Below the pieces are notes generated by a model. That model saw nothing but the letters and a program-made list of their open reading frames with translations, did not search any database and was not told the origin of the DNA. 64,000 nt of DNA from an uncultured Sulfitobacter sp. (GTDB taxonomy: Bacteria > Pseudomonadota > Alphaproteobacteria > Rhodobacterales > Rhodobacteraceae), in contig CANLOQ010000003.1 of assembly GCA_947492925.1 (NCBI GenBank), positions 1 through 64,000 of the forward strand. Reading direction: 5' to 3'. The position numbers and the translations under genes were made by a program. Positions 17,730 through 28,068 of the stretch are shown piece by piece (position 1 is the stretch's first letter; each line of letters begins with the position of its first letter).

Positions 17730-18944
17730 ATGTCCAAGATCAAGGTAGAGAACCCCGTTGTCGAACTCGACGGCGATGAAATGACGCGCATTATCTGGGA
17801 CTTCATCAAGAAGAAGCTGATCCTGCCCTACCTCGACATCGACCTGAAGTATTATGACCTTGGCATTCAGGCGCGTGACGATACCGACGACCAGATCACC
17901 ATCGATTCCGCCGAAGCTATCAAGAAATACGGTGTCGGCGTCAAATGTGCGACCATCACACCCGATGAAGCGCGTGTGGAAGAGTTCGGCCTGAAAAAGA
18001 TGTGGCGTTCTCCAAACGGCACCATCCGCAACATTCTGGGTGGCGTCATCTTTCGCCAGCCGATCATCTGCAAAAACGTGCCGCGCCTTGTGCCGGGCTG
18101 GACCAAGCCCATCGTCGTGGGCCGTCACGCCTTTGGTGACCAGTACCGCGCGACAGATTTCAAGTTCCCCGGTGCGGGCAAACTGACGATCAAATTCGTA
18201 GGCGAAGACGGCACCGAGATTGAGCATGAAGTATTTGACGCGCCCGATTCCGGTGTTGTCATGGCGATGTACAACCTCGACAAGTCGATCATCGACTTCG
18301 CACGTGCATCTATGAACTATGGTCTGAACATGGGCTGGCCTGTGTATCTTTCGACCAAGAACACGATCCTCAAGCAGTATGACGGTCGTTTCCTTGAGCT
18401 GTTCCAGCACATCTACGACACTGAATTCAAAGATAAGTTCGAAAAGGCCGGCATCACTTACGAACACCGCCTGATCGACGATATGGTCGCCTGTGCGATG
18501 AAATGGAACGGCGGCTATGTCTGGGCGTGTAAGAATTACGACGGTGATGTGCAGTCCGACACCGTCGCGCAGGGCTTTGGCTCGCTTGGTCTGATGACAT
18601 CGGTGCTGATGACGCCCGATGGCCAGACGGTTGAGGCCGAAGCGGCGCACGGCACCGTGACACGCCACTATCGCCAGCACCAGAAGGGCGAGGAAACCTC
18701 GACCAACTCCATCGCGTCGATCTACGCGTGGACAGGTGGCCTCAAGCATCGTGGCAAGCTTGACGGCAACGCCGCACTCACAAATTTTGCTGAGACGCTG
18801 GAGAAAGTTGTCGTGGATACGGTGGAAAGCGGTCACATGACCAAGGATCTCGCGCTCCTTGTCGGGCCGGATCAGAAGTGGTTGACCACGATGGGCTTCT
18901 TGGAAAAAGTCGATGAGAACCTGAACAAAGCCCTCGCCGGGTAG
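17730..18944 (+). CDS. icd: NADP-dependent isocitrate dehydrogenase, homodimeric eukaryote-like type
   Basis: A 404-aa enzyme of the TCA cycle converting isocitrate to 2-oxoglutarate with NADPH formation. The sequence ([23 protein letters not shown]) belongs to the eukaryote-like subfamily common in Rhodobacterales, not the Escherichia coli type. Substrate residues are seen in the SPNGTIRN motif near residue 95 and metal aspartates in the LIDDMVA segment near 252. It is monocistronic: an upstream gap of 88 bases and a strong terminator directly downstream. Confidence 0.97.
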   Translation: MSKIKVENPVVELDGDEMTRIIWDFIKKKLILPYLDIDLKYYDLGIQARDDTDDQITIDSAEAIKKYGVGVKCATITPDEARVEEFGLKKMWRSPNGTIRNILGGVIFRQPIICKNVPRLVPGWTKPIVVGRHAFGDQYRATDFKFPGAGKLTIKFVGEDGTEIEHEVFDAPDSGVVMAMYNLDKSIIDFARASMNYGLNMGWPVYLSTKNTILKQYDGRFLELFQHIYDTEFKDKFEKAGITYEHRLIDDMVACAMKWNGGYVWACKNYDGDVQSDTVAQGFGSLGLMTSVLMTPDGQTVEAEAAHGTVTRHYRQHQKGEETSTNSIASIYAWTGGLKHRGKLDGNAALTNFAETLEKVVVDTVESGHMTKDLALLVGPDQKWLTTMGFLEKVDENLNKALAG

Positions 18945-18951
18945 AACAATC

Positions 18952-18980
18952 AAAGGGCCGCAATGATGCGGCCCTTTTTT
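18952..18980 (+). terminator. Intrinsic terminator of icd, possibly bidirectional
   Basis: An 11-bp perfect stem AAAGGGCCGCA/TGCGGCCCTTT with loop ATGA, followed by a run of T (18975-18980). On the other strand it also ends in TTTG and could stop the short DUF6356 gene that converges on it. Confidence 0.92.
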
Positions 18981-18993
18981 GTGGCTTGTGGCT

Positions 18994-19197
18994 TTAGCCG
19001 CGATTGTGCGTGCGTTCGTACAGCCTTGCGATGATTTTGCTCGCGGTTTTCTCAAACAGGCAGGGAACAAACGCGTGGATCAACGCCGCTCCGGCGGCAA
19101 GAAACAGCATCCCGGCAAAACGCAGGGCGAAAGCCATATGCTCAAGGAAGGTCTCTTCGACTTTGGCGGGATGATCCAGAAAAACGCGGCTCAGCAT
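18994..19197 (-). CDS. DUF6356-family small membrane protein
   Basis: A 67-aa protein (MLSRVFLDHPAKVEETFLEHM start) with one long hydrophobic segment (residues 24-46), preceded by an acidic amphipathic region and followed by a basic tail (KIIARLYERTHNRG). The length, the FLDHPA and FEKTAS motifs and the topology match the DUF6356 family as I know it, found in Rhodobacterales and other alphaproteobacteria with no assigned function. It is transcribed towards the icd terminator and away from the divergent Lrp gene. Confidence 0.8.
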   Translation of the reverse strand: MLSRVFLDHPAKVEETFLEHMAFALRFAGMLFLAAGAALIHAFVPCLFEKTASKIIARLYERTHNRG

Positions 19198-19256
19198 GGG
19201 AAAGGCTCCTGTCAGATGTGTGATGTCGCAGGTTTATCGCGGACCTTCGCCAAAGG

Positions 19257-19295
19257 TTTCCCAATTATGTGGGTTTCTCTCTTGATATTGGGAAA
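19257..19295. promoter_or_regulatory. Perfect 9-bp inverted repeat between DUF6356 gene and lrp, likely Lrp operator
   Basis: TTTCCCAAT (19257-19265) and ATTGGGAAA (19287-19295) form an exact inverted repeat with a 21-base spacer, giving a 30-base centre-to-centre distance or about three helical turns. It ends 21 bases before the Lrp/AsnC start codon. Dimeric or octameric Lrp proteins commonly bind such spaced sites in their own promoter; the assignment is inference. Confidence 0.55.
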
Positions 19296-19316
19296 TGTTC
19301 ACACGAAACTAGAAAA

Positions 19317-19775
19317 ATGAAAGATGTTGATGATCTTGATCGCCGTATCCTTGTTGAATTGCAACGCGATGCGGGTCAATCCCTTGAGGCGCTAGGCACT
19401 GCAGTTGGTTTGTCGCGCAATGCCTGTTGGCGCAGGATTGGCGCGCTTGAAAAGGCAGGGATTATCAAGGGCCGTGTGGCGCTTTTGGATGCATCGAAAA
19501 TTGGGCTGGGCCTGAGTGTCTTTATTCAAGTGCGGACCTCTGCTCATGCTGCTGATTGGCTAAAGACATTTTCAACCGCAACACGGTCCATGCCCGAGAT
19601 CACCGGTGTATACCGCATGTCAGGCGACCTTGATTACCTGATCCGCGCGCGGGTGCCTGACATGGCGGGGTACGACCGGCTGTACCAAAGGCTGATCCGT
19701 AAAGTGCCACTGTCCGACGTGTCGGCCAGCTTTGTTATGGAAGAGATCAAGGATACCACTGCCTTGCCGCTATAG
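19317..19775 (+). CDS. Lrp/AsnC-family transcriptional regulator
   Basis: A 152-aa feast/famine regulator: N-terminal helix-turn-helix (LDRRILVELQRDAGQSLEAL... and GLSRNACWRRI) followed by an RAM ligand-binding domain (G-V-Y-R-M-S-G-D-L-D-Y-L near residue 98). The ATG at 19317-19319 starts the conserved KDVDDLDRRIL region; an earlier GTG/ATG frame has no such support. The effector is unknown. It is divergent from DUF6356 with an inverted repeat in between, and the SMR pump gene follows after 26 bases and may be co-transcribed. Confidence 0.92.
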   Translation: MKDVDDLDRRILVELQRDAGQSLEALGTAVGLSRNACWRRIGALEKAGIIKGRVALLDASKIGLGLSVFIQVRTSAHAADWLKTFSTATRSMPEITGVYRMSGDLDYLIRARVPDMAGYDRLYQRLIRKVPLSDVSASFVMEEIKDTTALPL

Positions 19776-19801
19776 TCTGATCCCAGAAAAAGGTTCTTTA
19801 A

Positions 19802-20137
19802 ATGCCCGCGCATTACATCTGGCTTTTTGTTGCCATTCTGACCGAAACACTTGGCACCACTGCGCTGCAGGCCTCGCAGCAGTTTACCCGGTTCTGGCCT
19901 GCCGTGGCGGTTGTCGTGTTCTACGGGCTTTCCTTTTATTGTATGTCTTTCGCACTCAAGGCGATGCCGGTGGGTATTGTCTATGCCATCTGGTCCGGGC
20001 TTGGGATTGTGCTGATCGCCTGCATCGGTCTGGTGCTCTTTGGCCAGAAACTTGATCTGGCGGCGGTGCTGGGGCTGGGTCTGATCATTGCGGGCATCCT
20101 CGTGATCCATCTCTTTTCAGCAACGAACACGCACTGA
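19802..20137 (+). CDS. Small multidrug resistance (SMR) family transporter
   Basis: A 111-aa protein with four transmembrane helices. E15 in helix 1 (AILTETLGTTAL) matches the essential proton/drug-binding Glu14 of EmrE, and helix 3 carries the YAIWSGLG motif. The family exports quaternary ammonium compounds, guanidinium or polyamines in exchange for protons; which one cannot be told here. It lies between lrp and mscS on the same strand. Confidence 0.93.
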   Translation: MPAHYIWLFVAILTETLGTTALQASQQFTRFWPAVAVVVFYGLSFYCMSFALKAMPVGIVYAIWSGLGIVLIACIGLVLFGQKLDLAAVLGLGLIIAGILVIHLFSATNTH

Positions 20138-20171
20138 CGGGAACCAACGCGGATGTCGGGCGTTTGCCGAC

Positions 20172-21086
20172 ATGATGGATTTTCTGACTTCGCTGTGGAA
20201 CATGTTTCCCACCACCCTTCGAGAGCAGTTGCGCGATTACGTAACAGGGTTTTGGGAGGTTTTGCCGCAGCTTATCATCGCCATCATTTTTCTTTTCTTT
20301 GTCTGGATGGCGGTTGCCGTTGCCAAGTACATTGTGAAAAGGCTGACACGTCATCTGCGCAACAGTTTGCAGGAACTGGCAGTCATCTTGGTTAAAGTCG
20401 TGATGTGGACCTTTGGTCTGTTGATTGCCGCCACAATTGCATTCCCCACCCTGTCTATTGGCAACATCTTTGCCGCTGCCGGTGTTGGTGGTCTTGCCGT
20501 TGCTTTCGCGGCACGCGATGCGCTGGAGAATTTCTTTGCGGGGATAAATCTTCTTGTGCGCAAGACCTTTGACAACGGTGATTATGTTGAGTGCGAAGGC
20601 ATTGACGGCCAGGTCGAACATATTTCAATCCGCGAGACGTGGATCAGACAGACAGACGGGCAACTGGTTGTGTCGCCCAACAAGATTTTCTTCCAAAACC
20701 CCCTGACGATCCGCACCAACCGCGATCTGCGCCGCGTCACCGTTATCTGCGGTGTTGCCTACAAGGAAGACGTAGACGAGGCGCGTGACGTCATCCTCAG
20801 CGCGGTCAAGGGTGTCGACAGTGTGCATCAGGACGGCGAAGAAGTGCAGATTTTTGCGCAGGAATTCGGGGCAAGCTCTATCAACTTTGAAGTGACATGG
20901 TGGACCGGATCGCGGCCCGTCGACATCCGCAAAAGCCGTGATCAGGTCGTGGCCGCAGTAAAGCGGGCGCTGGACGATGCCGGGATCGAGATCCCCTTCC
21001 CTTATCGCACGATGACCTTTCCCGAGGCGCTGGTTGTCGAGCACAAGGGGAAAGAATCCGATACACCCGCTACAGAGGCCACTTAA
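20172..21086 (+). CDS. MscS-type small-conductance mechanosensitive channel
   Basis: A 304-aa inner membrane channel that opens on membrane tension to release solutes during hypo-osmotic shock. Hydrophobic segments lie near residues 28-55, 70-95 and 100-125; the third has the Ala/Gly-rich pore pattern (IFAAAGVGGLAVAFAARDALENFFAG). The MscS beta domain (G-D-Y-V-E-C... VSPNKIFFQNPL) and a C-terminal alpha/beta domain follow. Length fits the short MscS class. Two adjacent ATGs allow a one-residue difference in start. Confidence 0.93.
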   Translation: MMDFLTSLWNMFPTTLREQLRDYVTGFWEVLPQLIIAIIFLFFVWMAVAVAKYIVKRLTRHLRNSLQELAVILVKVVMWTFGLLIAATIAFPTLSIGNIFAAAGVGGLAVAFAARDALENFFAGINLLVRKTFDNGDYVECEGIDGQVEHISIRETWIRQTDGQLVVSPNKIFFQNPLTIRTNRDLRRVTVICGVAYKEDVDEARDVILSAVKGVDSVHQDGEEVQIFAQEFGASSINFEVTWWTGSRPVDIRKSRDQVVAAVKRALDDAGIEIPFPYRTMTFPEALVVEHKGKESDTPATEAT

Positions 21087-21164
21087 CCTCTCCCGCGTTT
21101 TCTTCTGGCCTTTGCTGCGCCTGCACGGTATGGCCCGCGCAACTCCCTCATGAAGGCTGATCCA

Positions 21165-22982
21165 ATGGACCTGCGCAACATCGCAATCATCGCTCACGTT
21201 GACCACGGCAAGACAACGCTTGTGGACGAACTGCTCAAGCAATCCGGCACCTACCGCGACAATCAGGCGACCACCGAACGCGCTATGGACAGTAACGATC
21301 TGGAGCGTGAGCGCGGCATCACGATCTTTGCCAAGCCAACGTCCGTGGAATGGAACGGCACGCGGATCAACATCGTTGATACCCCCGGCCACGCCGATTT
21401 CGGCGGTGAGGTGGAGCGTATTCTGTCGATGGTGGACGGTGTTGTGCTGCTGGTGGATGCCGCAGAAGGCCCGATGCCGCAGACAAAATTCGTGACCTCC
21501 AAGGCATTGAAACTGGGCCTGCGCCCCATCGTTGTGATCAACAAGGTCGACAAGCCAGATGGGGAGCCTGACCGCGCACTGGACGATTGTTTTGATCTTT
21601 TTGCCAGCCTTGACGCCACTGACGAGCAATTGGACTTCCCGCATATGTATGCCTCTGGCCGGTCCGGCTGGGCCGATATGACGCTGGACGGGCCGCGCAA
21701 GGATTTGACAGCGCTGTTTGAGCTGATCCTTGAACATGTCCCTGCCCCGGCCCAGATTGCGGATGCAGACAAGCCATTTACGATGCTGGCAACCACATTG
21801 GGCGGTGATCCGTTTCTTGGGCGTCTGCTGACGGGCCGGGTTGAATCGGGCACACTGAAGGCAGGACAAACGATCAAAGCGATGTCGCGCGATGGCTCCT
21901 TGATCGAGAATTTCCGTTGCACCAAAATCCTTGCATTCCGGGGGCTTGAGCAGACGGGGATTGACGTGGCCGAAGCCGGCGACATTGTTTCCATCGCGGG
22001 CATGACCAAGGCAACCGTTGCTGACACATTGGCCGATCAATCCGTGAGCGAGGCGATCCCGGCACAACCAATTGATCCACCGACCATCACCGTTACCTTC
22101 GGCATCAACGACAGCCCGCTGGCGGGCCGGGACGGTAAGAAGGTGCAATCGCGCGTCATTCGCGAACGTCTGCACAAGGAAGCGGAATCAAACGTCGCGA
22201 TCAAGATCACCGACACGCCGGGCGGTGACGCCTTTGAAGTTGCAGGTCGCGGTGAATTGCAGATGGGCGTTCTGATCGAGAACATGCGCCGCGAGGGGTT
22301 TGAGCTGTCGATTTCCCGTCCGCAGGTGTTGTTTCAGGACATTGACGGCGTGCGCCATGAGCCGATCGAAGAGGCGACGATTGACGTGGATGACGAATAC
22401 TCCGGCGCGGTGATCGAAAAAATCACCGGCACACGCAAGGGCGAGCTGGTCGAGATGAAGCCCGCCGGTGCGGGCAAGACGCGCATCATCGCGCATGTTC
22501 CGTCACGCGGGCTGATCGGGTATCACGGTGAGTTCCTGACCGATACGCGCGGCACGGGTGTGATTAACCGCGTGTTCCACTCCTGGGCACCGCATAAGGG
22601 GTCGATCCCCGGTCGTCGCGCGGGCGTGCTGATTTCCATGGAAAACGGGACTTCGGTGGCTTTCGCCCTGTGGAACCTCGAAGAGCGGGGCAAAATGATG
22701 ATCGGCGCACAAGCGGACGTCTATACCGGGATGATCATCGGGGAACACAGCCGCGAGAATGATCTGGAAGTGAACCCGCTGAAGGGCAAGAAGCTGACCA
22801 ACGTGCGTGCGTCCGGCACGGACGAAGCGGTGCGCCTGACCACGCCCAAGATCCTGTCGCTGGAAGAGGCGATTGCGTACATCGACGACGATGAGCTGGT
22901 TGAAGTGACGCCCAATGCGATCCGTCTGCGCAAACGCTATCTGGACCCGCACGAGCGTAAGCGGATGGCCAAAGCCGGATAA
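21165..22982 (+). CDS. typA: Ribosome-associated GTPase TypA/BipA
   Basis: A 605-aa translational GTPase related to EF-G that acts in 50S subunit assembly and stress or cold adaptation. The P-loop region AHVDHGKTT is at residues 10-18, with switch [10 protein letters not shown] and NKVDKPD further on, and a C-terminal BipA-specific domain. The ATG at 21165-21167 was preferred over 21150 because GAAGG lies eight bases upstream and the product then starts [15 protein letters not shown] like other family members. Confidence 0.96.
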   Translation: MDLRNIAIIAHVDHGKTTLVDELLKQSGTYRDNQATTERAMDSNDLERERGITIFAKPTSVEWNGTRINIVDTPGHADFGGEVERILSMVDGVVLLVDAAEGPMPQTKFVTSKALKLGLRPIVVINKVDKPDGEPDRALDDCFDLFASLDATDEQLDFPHMYASGRSGWADMTLDGPRKDLTALFELILEHVPAPAQIADADKPFTMLATTLGGDPFLGRLLTGRVESGTLKAGQTIKAMSRDGSLIENFRCTKILAFRGLEQTGIDVAEAGDIVSIAGMTKATVADTLADQSVSEAIPAQPIDPPTITVTFGINDSPLAGRDGKKVQSRVIRERLHKEAESNVAIKITDTPGGDAFEVAGRGELQMGVLIENMRREGFELSISRPQVLFQDIDGVRHEPIEEATIDVDDEYSGAVIEKITGTRKGELVEMKPAGAGKTRIIAHVPSRGLIGYHGEFLTDTRGTGVINRVFHSWAPHKGSIPGRRAGVLISMENGTSVAFALWNLEERGKMMIGAQADVYTGMIIGEHSRENDLEVNPLKGKKLTNVRASGTDEAVRLTTPKILSLEEAIAYIDDDELVEVTPNAIRLRKRYLDPHERKRMAKAG

Positions 22983-22996
22983 ACATCTGCGCATGG

Positions 22997-23028
22997 CTCT
23001 GGCGTGGTCTGATGGATGCGCCAGAGCA
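22997..23028 (+). terminator. Perfect 9-bp hairpin after typA without a T tract
   Basis: GCTCTGGCG (22997-23005) pairs exactly with CGCCAGAGC (23020-23028) around a 14-base loop, 14 bases after the typA stop and between convergent genes. No T run follows, so it may be a weak terminator or a 3'-end stabilising structure. Confidence 0.45.
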
Positions 23029-23093
23029 TGACTTCACGTCCTGCGATCAAGGGTCAATGGCCTGCAGGTCATCAGGTCAGAAAGAGAAACGGG

Positions 23094-23381
23094 CTAGTCT
23101 GTCGTTTCGATAATCATCAGCTCACGTTCTGATGCACCACGGGCGTGTTCAAGCGCCGCCTGATAGGCGTCCGAGTGATAGCAGCGTTCCGCCGTTTCGA
23201 CATCGGGAAAGCGCGCGACCACGTTGCGGGGGCGCTCCTTGCCCTCAAGCTGGACAAAGCGCCCGCCGCGCGCGAGGAATTCGCCGCCGTGATCGGCGAT
23301 GGCTACGGTCGCGCCAGCGGCATATTTTTTGTACGCCTGTTCATCTGTGACCGTGACATGTGCAATCCAAAGTGCGCCCAT
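23094..23381 (-). CDS. DUF1330 (ABM-like ferredoxin fold) protein
   Basis: A 95-aa dimeric alpha/beta barrel-like protein of the DUF1330 family: MGALWIAHVTVTDEQAYKKYAAG start, G-G-[EK]-F-L-A-R-G-G motif near residue 33 and a C-terminal Y-x-S-x-x-Y-Q-x-A-L-x-x-R pattern. Biochemical role unknown. It begins four bases after the alaS stop, so it is probably co-transcribed. Confidence 0.9.
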   Translation of the reverse strand: MGALWIAHVTVTDEQAYKKYAAGATVAIADHGGEFLARGGRFVQLEGKERPRNVVARFPDVETAERCYHSDAYQAALEHARGASERELMIIETTD

Positions 23382-23385
23382 CGCT

Positions 23386-26046
23386 TTATCCTTTCAAAAT
23401 TTCCTGTGCCGCCGTGATGGCAGCATCCGCATTCTCGGCGCTGGCACCGCCGCCCTGCGCCATGTCGGGCCGCCCACCCCCGCCCTTGCCGCCAAGCTCG
23501 GCCACCGCCGCCTTGACGATATCCACCGCTGACACCTTGCCTGTCAGGTCTTTGGTCACACCACCTGCCACGGCTGCCTTACCGCCGGTATCGGCGATCA
23601 GCAGGACGGCCCCTGAGCCGAGCGTCGCCTTGAATTCATCCACCAGCGCTGGCAGGTCTTTGCCCGTCACGCCCTGAAGCACCTGTGCGATGAATTTCAC
23701 ACCGTTGATCTCGACCGCCTCCGGCGCGGCGGCACCACCGCCGCCCGACATCGCCAGTTCACGGCGCAGCTGTGCGACCTCATTGGCCAGTGCCTTGCGT
23801 TCGTCTAGCAAAGCGCGCACGCGTTCGGGCACATCGCCAGCGGGTGCCTTGATCTCAAGCGCTGTGCGCGCCAGCAGATGATCCTGCCCGCGCAGATAAT
23901 CGAGCGCGGCTTGCCCGGTCAGCGCTTCGATCCGGCGCACACCCGAACTGCTGGCGCTGTCGCCCAATGTAACGAAAGCGCCAATATCGCCGGTCTGGCG
24001 CACGTGAGTGCCGCCGCAGAGCTCCAGCGAGTACGTGCTGCCGTCCGTCCCCTTGCCCGAGCCGTTCTGATGGCCCATCGAGACCACGCGCACCTCCTCG
24101 CCGTATTTCTCGCCAAAAAGCGCTTGCGCGCCCAGGGCACGGGCGTCGTCCGGTGTCATGATGCGGGTCTCGACGGTGGAGTTTTGTCGGATGTATTCGT
24201 TCACATCGCGTTCTACTTTTTCCAGCTCTTCGAGGCTGAGCGCCTTGTTATGGCTGAAATCAAAGCGCAAACGGTCCGACGCGTTCAAAGAGCCACGCTG
24301 TGCCACGTGATCGCCCAAAGCTTCGCGCAGTGCTTCGTGCAGAAGGTGCGTGGCAGAGTGGTTGGCGCGGATGGCGGTGCGGCGGCTGTGATCCACTTCA
24401 AGCACGGCGCCCTGCCCGCGGCGCAATTCGCCATCGACCACTGTGCCAAAGTGAATGTGGACATCGGCGGCCTTGCGCGTGTCCGTGACCTTCACCGATC
24501 CGCTGTCGGTGCGGATGATGCCGGTATCGCCCACCTGACCACCGGATTCCGCGTAGAACGGGGTTTGGTTGAGCGCGATCTGGACAGTGTCACCGGCCTT
24601 GGCAGTCTCGGTCTGGGTGCCGTCCTGAACGATGGCCACGATCTGTCCTTCGGCGCGTTCGGTGTCGTAGCCCAGAAAATCGGTGGTGCCATGTTTGTCG
24701 GCGACATCGAACCAGATGCTCGCATCCGCTGCCTCGCCCGAACCGGACCATGCCGCGCGGGCCTTGGCCTTTTGCTCGGCCATGGCCGCATCAAAGCCGT
24801 CGGTATCCACGCCCAACCCTTTTTCGCGCAGCGCATCCTGCGTGAGATCAAGCGGGAAGCCATAGGTGTCATAAAGCTTGAAGGCCGCCGCACCGGAGAG
24901 GCTTGCGCCGTCGGTCAGGCCGCCCACTTCATCCTCAAGCAGTTTGAGGCCGCGATCCAGCGTCTGTTTGAAGCGGGTCTCTTCCTGCTGAAGCGTGTCC
25001 ATGATCAGGGTCTGTGCCTGACCCAATTCTGGATATGCCGCGCCCATCTGCCCGACCAATGCGGGGACAAGTTTGTACATCAGCGGGTCCTGCACCCCGA
25101 GCAGGTGTGCATGTCGCATGGCGCGTCGCATGATGCGGCGCAGAACGTATCCGCGCCCGTCGTTCGATGGCATCACGCCATCGGCAATCAGGAACGAGGT
25201 GGAACGCAAATGGTCCGCGATCACGCGGTGATGGGTCTTGCCCGGCCCGTCGGGATCGGTGTTCGACGCATCGGCGGATGCCTCGATCAGGCTGCGCATC
25301 AGGTCGGTGGCGTAATTGTCGTTCGTGCCCTGCAAGAGTGCCGCAACCCGTTCGATCCCCATGCCGGTGTCGATGGATTTGTTCGGCAGGTCGCGGCGGG
25401 TGCCGTCCTCCAACTGCTCATATTGCATGAAGACGAGGTTCCAGATTTCGACAAACCGGTCGCCGTCCTCCTCGGGCGAGCCGGGAGGGCCACCCCAGAT
25501 GTGATCGCCGTGGTCATAGAAAATCTCGGTACACGGACCACATGGGCCGGTGGGACCGGCGGACCAGAAGTTGTCATCCGTGGCGATGCGGATGATCCGG
25601 TCGTCGCTGAGGCCTGCGTGTTTCTTCCAGATTTCGACCGCCTCATCGTCGGTGTGATAGACGGTGACCAAAAGCTTGCTTTCGTCGATGCCAAACCCTT
25701 TGGTCAGCAGGTCCCAAGCCAGCGGGATCGCTTCGGATTTGAAGTAATCGCCAAAGCTGAAGTTGCCGAGCATCTCAAAGAACGTGTGGTGCCGCGCGGT
25801 ATAGCCCACGTTGTCCAGATCATTGTGCTTGCCCCCTGCCCGCACGCATTTCTGCGCGGTTGCGGCACGGGTGTAATCCCGTGTTTCGACCCCGGTAAAC
25901 AGGTTCTTGAACTGAACCATGCCTGCCGCCGTGAACATCAGCGTGGGATCGTTGCGCGGCACCAGCGGGCTGGACGGCACCACGGCGTGCCCGTGTTTGT
26001 CGAAATAGGACAGAAAGGTGGAGCGGATATCGTTCAGCGTCTTCAT
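23386..26046 (-). CDS. alaS: Alanyl-tRNA synthetase
   Basis: An 886-aa AlaRS that charges tRNA-Ala and edits mischarged Ser/Gly. The N-terminal catalytic core begins [20 protein letters not shown] with class II motifs near residues 60-250. The editing domain shows HSATHLLH and the CGGTHV zinc-binding segment, and a C-terminal coiled coil ends in [13 protein letters not shown]. The start at 26044-26046 is the conserved one; upstream extension has no homology pattern. It lies downstream of the recA terminator, so it needs its own promoter. Confidence 0.97.
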   Translation of the reverse strand: MKTLNDIRSTFLSYFDKHGHAVVPSSPLVPRNDPTLMFTAAGMVQFKNLFTGVETRDYTRAATAQKCVRAGGKHNDLDNVGYTARHHTFFEMLGNFSFGDYFKSEAIPLAWDLLTKGFGIDESKLLVTVYHTDDEAVEIWKKHAGLSDDRIIRIATDDNFWSAGPTGPCGPCTEIFYDHGDHIWGGPPGSPEEDGDRFVEIWNLVFMQYEQLEDGTRRDLPNKSIDTGMGIERVAALLQGTNDNYATDLMRSLIEASADASNTDPDGPGKTHHRVIADHLRSTSFLIADGVMPSNDGRGYVLRRIMRRAMRHAHLLGVQDPLMYKLVPALVGQMGAAYPELGQAQTLIMDTLQQEETRFKQTLDRGLKLLEDEVGGLTDGASLSGAAAFKLYDTYGFPLDLTQDALREKGLGVDTDGFDAAMAEQKAKARAAWSGSGEAADASIWFDVADKHGTTDFLGYDTERAEGQIVAIVQDGTQTETAKAGDTVQIALNQTPFYAESGGQVGDTGIIRTDSGSVKVTDTRKAADVHIHFGTVVDGELRRGQGAVLEVDHSRRTAIRANHSATHLLHEALREALGDHVAQRGSLNASDRLRFDFSHNKALSLEELEKVERDVNEYIRQNSTVETRIMTPDDARALGAQALFGEKYGEEVRVVSMGHQNGSGKGTDGSTYSLELCGGTHVRQTGDIGAFVTLGDSASSSGVRRIEALTGQAALDYLRGQDHLLARTALEIKAPAGDVPERVRALLDERKALANEVAQLRRELAMSGGGGAAAPEAVEINGVKFIAQVLQGVTGKDLPALVDEFKATLGSGAVLLIADTGGKAAVAGGVTKDLTGKVSAVDIVKAAVAELGGKGGGGRPDMAQGGGASAENADAAITAAQEILKG

Positions 26047-26123
26047 GGGTCTGGCCTTCCGGGGGACATGCAGGTTGGCCAGAAATAGCCCCCCCTGCGA
26101 AAGGTGTCCACAGCCAGCCCCAC

Positions 26124-26152
26124 GAAAAAGGGCGTACCTGAAAGGCACGCCC
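26124..26152 (-). terminator. Intrinsic terminator of recA
   Basis: On the minus strand GGGCGTGCCT pairs with AGGTACGCCC (one G-T wobble) around loop TTC and is followed by five T (26125-26129). It lies 36 bases after the recA stop and before alaS. Confidence 0.88.
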
Positions 26153-26187
26153 TCTTGAGTATTTTGATGTGGTCACCGTCGATGCGA

Positions 26188-27258
26188 TCAGGCTTCCAGA
26201 ATGTCGATGTCTTCCTTGTCAGAGCCGTCGAAATCAAGACCGTGCGCGGCGCGGATTTTGTCCTCGATCTCCATTGCCATCGCGACATTGTCCTTAAGGA
26301 AAGTCTTGGCGTTCTCACGCCCCTGACCAATGCGTTCATCCCCGTAGGAGAACCAGGAGCCGGACTTGTCCACCACGCCAGCTTTCACGCCAAGATCAAG
26401 CAGCTCCCCCATCTTGGAGATGCCCTCACCGTACATGATGTCAAATTCGACTTGCTTGAAGGGCGGCGCGACCTTGTTTTTCACGACCTTGACGCGGGTG
26501 GCGTTCCCCACCACCTCGTCGCGGTCCTTCAGCGCGCCAATACGGCGGATGTCCAGACGCACAGATGAATAAAACTTGAGCGCATTGCCACCTGTCGTCG
26601 TTTCGGGAGATCCGAACATGACGCCGATCTTCATGCGAATCTGGTTGATGAAAATCACCATGCAGTTGGACCGGGAAATAGAACCCGTCAGTTTGCGCAT
26701 GGCCTGGCTCATCAGGCGGGCCTGCACGCCGACGCTGCTGTCGCCCATGTCGCCCTCAAGTTCTGATTTGGGTGTCAGGGCGGCGACAGAATCCACGATG
26801 ACCATGTTCACGGCACCGGAGCGCACCAGCGTATCTGTAATCTCAAGCGCCTGTTCGCCGGTGTCGGGCTGCGAGATCAAAAGCTCATCAATATCGACGC
26901 CCAGTTTGCGCGCGTACTGTGGATCAAGCGCGTGTTCGGCATCGACAAAGGCGCAGACGCCGCCCGCCTTTTGCTGCTCTGCCACGCAGTGCAGCGTCAG
27001 CGTTGTCTTGCCGGAGCTTTCCGGCCCGTAGATCTCGATAATGCGACCCATCGGAAGGCCGCCAATGCCAAGTGCGATATCAAGCCCCAGTGAGCCCGTT
27101 GAACTGGCTTTGATGTCCTGGATTGCCCCTTCGGCCCCCAGCTTCATGATGGAGCCTTTGCCGAACTGCCGTTCGATCTGCGCCAGCGCACTGTCGAGCG
27201 CCTTTTGCTTTTCCGCTGTTTTCTTGCTGTCCATTGTCAAAAGATCTGCCGTTGCCAT
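26188..27258 (-). CDS. recA: Recombinase RecA
   Basis: A 356-aa RecA, the ATP-dependent strand-exchange protein and SOS co-protease. Walker [10 protein letters not shown] lies near residue 79, Walker [10 protein letters not shown] near 155, the L2 region and the Q-A-M-R-K-L-T-G motif near 190, and a strongly acidic C-terminal tail. The start MATADLL is used since a ribosome-binding GGA precedes it, with MDSKK eight codons further as an alternative. A LexA-type box lies 64 bases upstream. Confidence 0.98.
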   Translation of the reverse strand: MATADLLTMDSKKTAEKQKALDSALAQIERQFGKGSIMKLGAEGAIQDIKASSTGSLGLDIALGIGGLPMGRIIEIYGPESSGKTTLTLHCVAEQQKAGGVCAFVDAEHALDPQYARKLGVDIDELLISQPDTGEQALEITDTLVRSGAVNMVIVDSVAALTPKSELEGDMGDSSVGVQARLMSQAMRKLTGSISRSNCMVIFINQIRMKIGVMFGSPETTTGGNALKFYSSVRLDIRRIGALKDRDEVVGNATRVKVVKNKVAPPFKQVEFDIMYGEGISKMGELLDLGVKAGVVDKSGSWFSYGDERIGQGRENAKTFLKDNVAMAMEIEDKIRAAHGLDFDGSDKEDIDILEA

Positions 27259-27321
27259 GTGCCTGTTCCTTTAGTGTCATAGTGTCGGGCCTTGGGCAAT
27301 CGCTGTCCTCGGCTCATTTAT

Positions 27322-27336
27322 GTTCTGCTAATGTTC
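27322..27336 (-). promoter_or_regulatory. LexA (SOS) box of the recA promoter
   Basis: The minus strand reads GAAC-N7-GAAC (GTTC at 27322-27325 and 27333-27336 on the plus strand). This direct repeat is the established alphaproteobacterial LexA operator, 64 bases upstream of the recA start codon. Confidence 0.88.
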
Positions 27337-27407
27337 CGTATGGGACCAAAATGAGAACATTTCAATAAAAATCTTCTTCCCTTACCTTTTCGCTCTTTGG
27401 TTAAGAA

Positions 27408-28052
27408 GTGGTTTACAGTAGAAATTACGCAGACCCGCAGCGGCAGAAAGGCGAACAATTGCTTGTTTTTTATAAAGAACGTCTTGCGTTTCTATCTGTC
27501 CCGAAAACGGGAACCACCGCCTATGAAACGGCGCTTGCCGCGCGGGCTGATATGGTGATTTCGGATCCTCCCATGCTGAAACACGCGCCGGTCTATCGCT
27601 ACAACCGGTTTGTCCGCCCCATGTTCGAGAGGGTCTGTAACGCAGAGCTTGAGATCATGGCAGTGATGCGCGAGCCTGTTTCGTGGCTCGGCAGCTGGTA
27701 CCGGTATCGCCAGCGGCCATTTATGTCTGGCAAGCCAAACAGTACAGAAGGCATCAGTTTTGATGATTTTGTTTTGGCGTATATGAAGGGCGACAAGCCC
27801 GGCTTTGCAGATGTGGGCAGCCAGTTTCAGTTTATGAAAACCCAGCCCAATGGCACCGGCGTTACGCATCTGTTCCGATACGAGGATCAGCCGCGCCTGA
27901 ATGCCTTTCTGGAAGACCGGCTTAATGTGAAACTATCGCTGGCGCAGGAGAACGTATCACCCAAGATGCCACTGGCCCTGTCCGATGATGTGGCAACGCG
28001 GTTCCGGCGGAAATGCGCAGAGGAATTCGATCTGTACGCCTCCATCGAATGA
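27408..28052 (+). CDS. Sulfotransferase-family protein
   Basis: A 214-aa protein with a PAPS-dependent sulfotransferase fold signature: LAFLSVPKTGTTAYE (about residues 25-39) matches the 5'-phosphosulfate loop, and MAVMREPVSWLGSWYRYRQ (about 85-103) the 3'-phosphate-binding region. The acceptor is unknown; small bacterial members modify carbohydrates or lipids. The first start is GTG at 27408 with no clear ribosome-binding site; a TTG about 50 bases later is possible. It is divergent from recA and converges on cckA with a 16-base gap. Confidence 0.85.
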   Translation: MVYSRNYADPQRQKGEQLLVFYKERLAFLSVPKTGTTAYETALAARADMVISDPPMLKHAPVYRYNRFVRPMFERVCNAELEIMAVMREPVSWLGSWYRYRQRPFMSGKPNSTEGISFDDFVLAYMKGDKPGFADVGSQFQFMKTQPNGTGVTHLFRYEDQPRLNAFLEDRLNVKLSLAQENVSPKMPLALSDDVATRFRRKCAEEFDLYASIE

Positions 28053-28068
28053 TGCGCTTTTAAGGGGC

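Noticed and set aside
17706-19070. 454-codon open frame on the minus strand
   Set aside because: Antisense to icd and crosses its terminator; not a gene.
20625-22175. 516-codon open frame on the minus strand
   Set aside because: Antisense to mscS and typA; composition typical of a shadow frame.
23878-26088. 736-codon open frame on the plus strand
   Set aside because: It lies wholly antisense to alaS, whose motifs are unmistakable. Long antisense frames are common in GC-rich genes, and the translation is Arg/His/Gly-rich with no domain.
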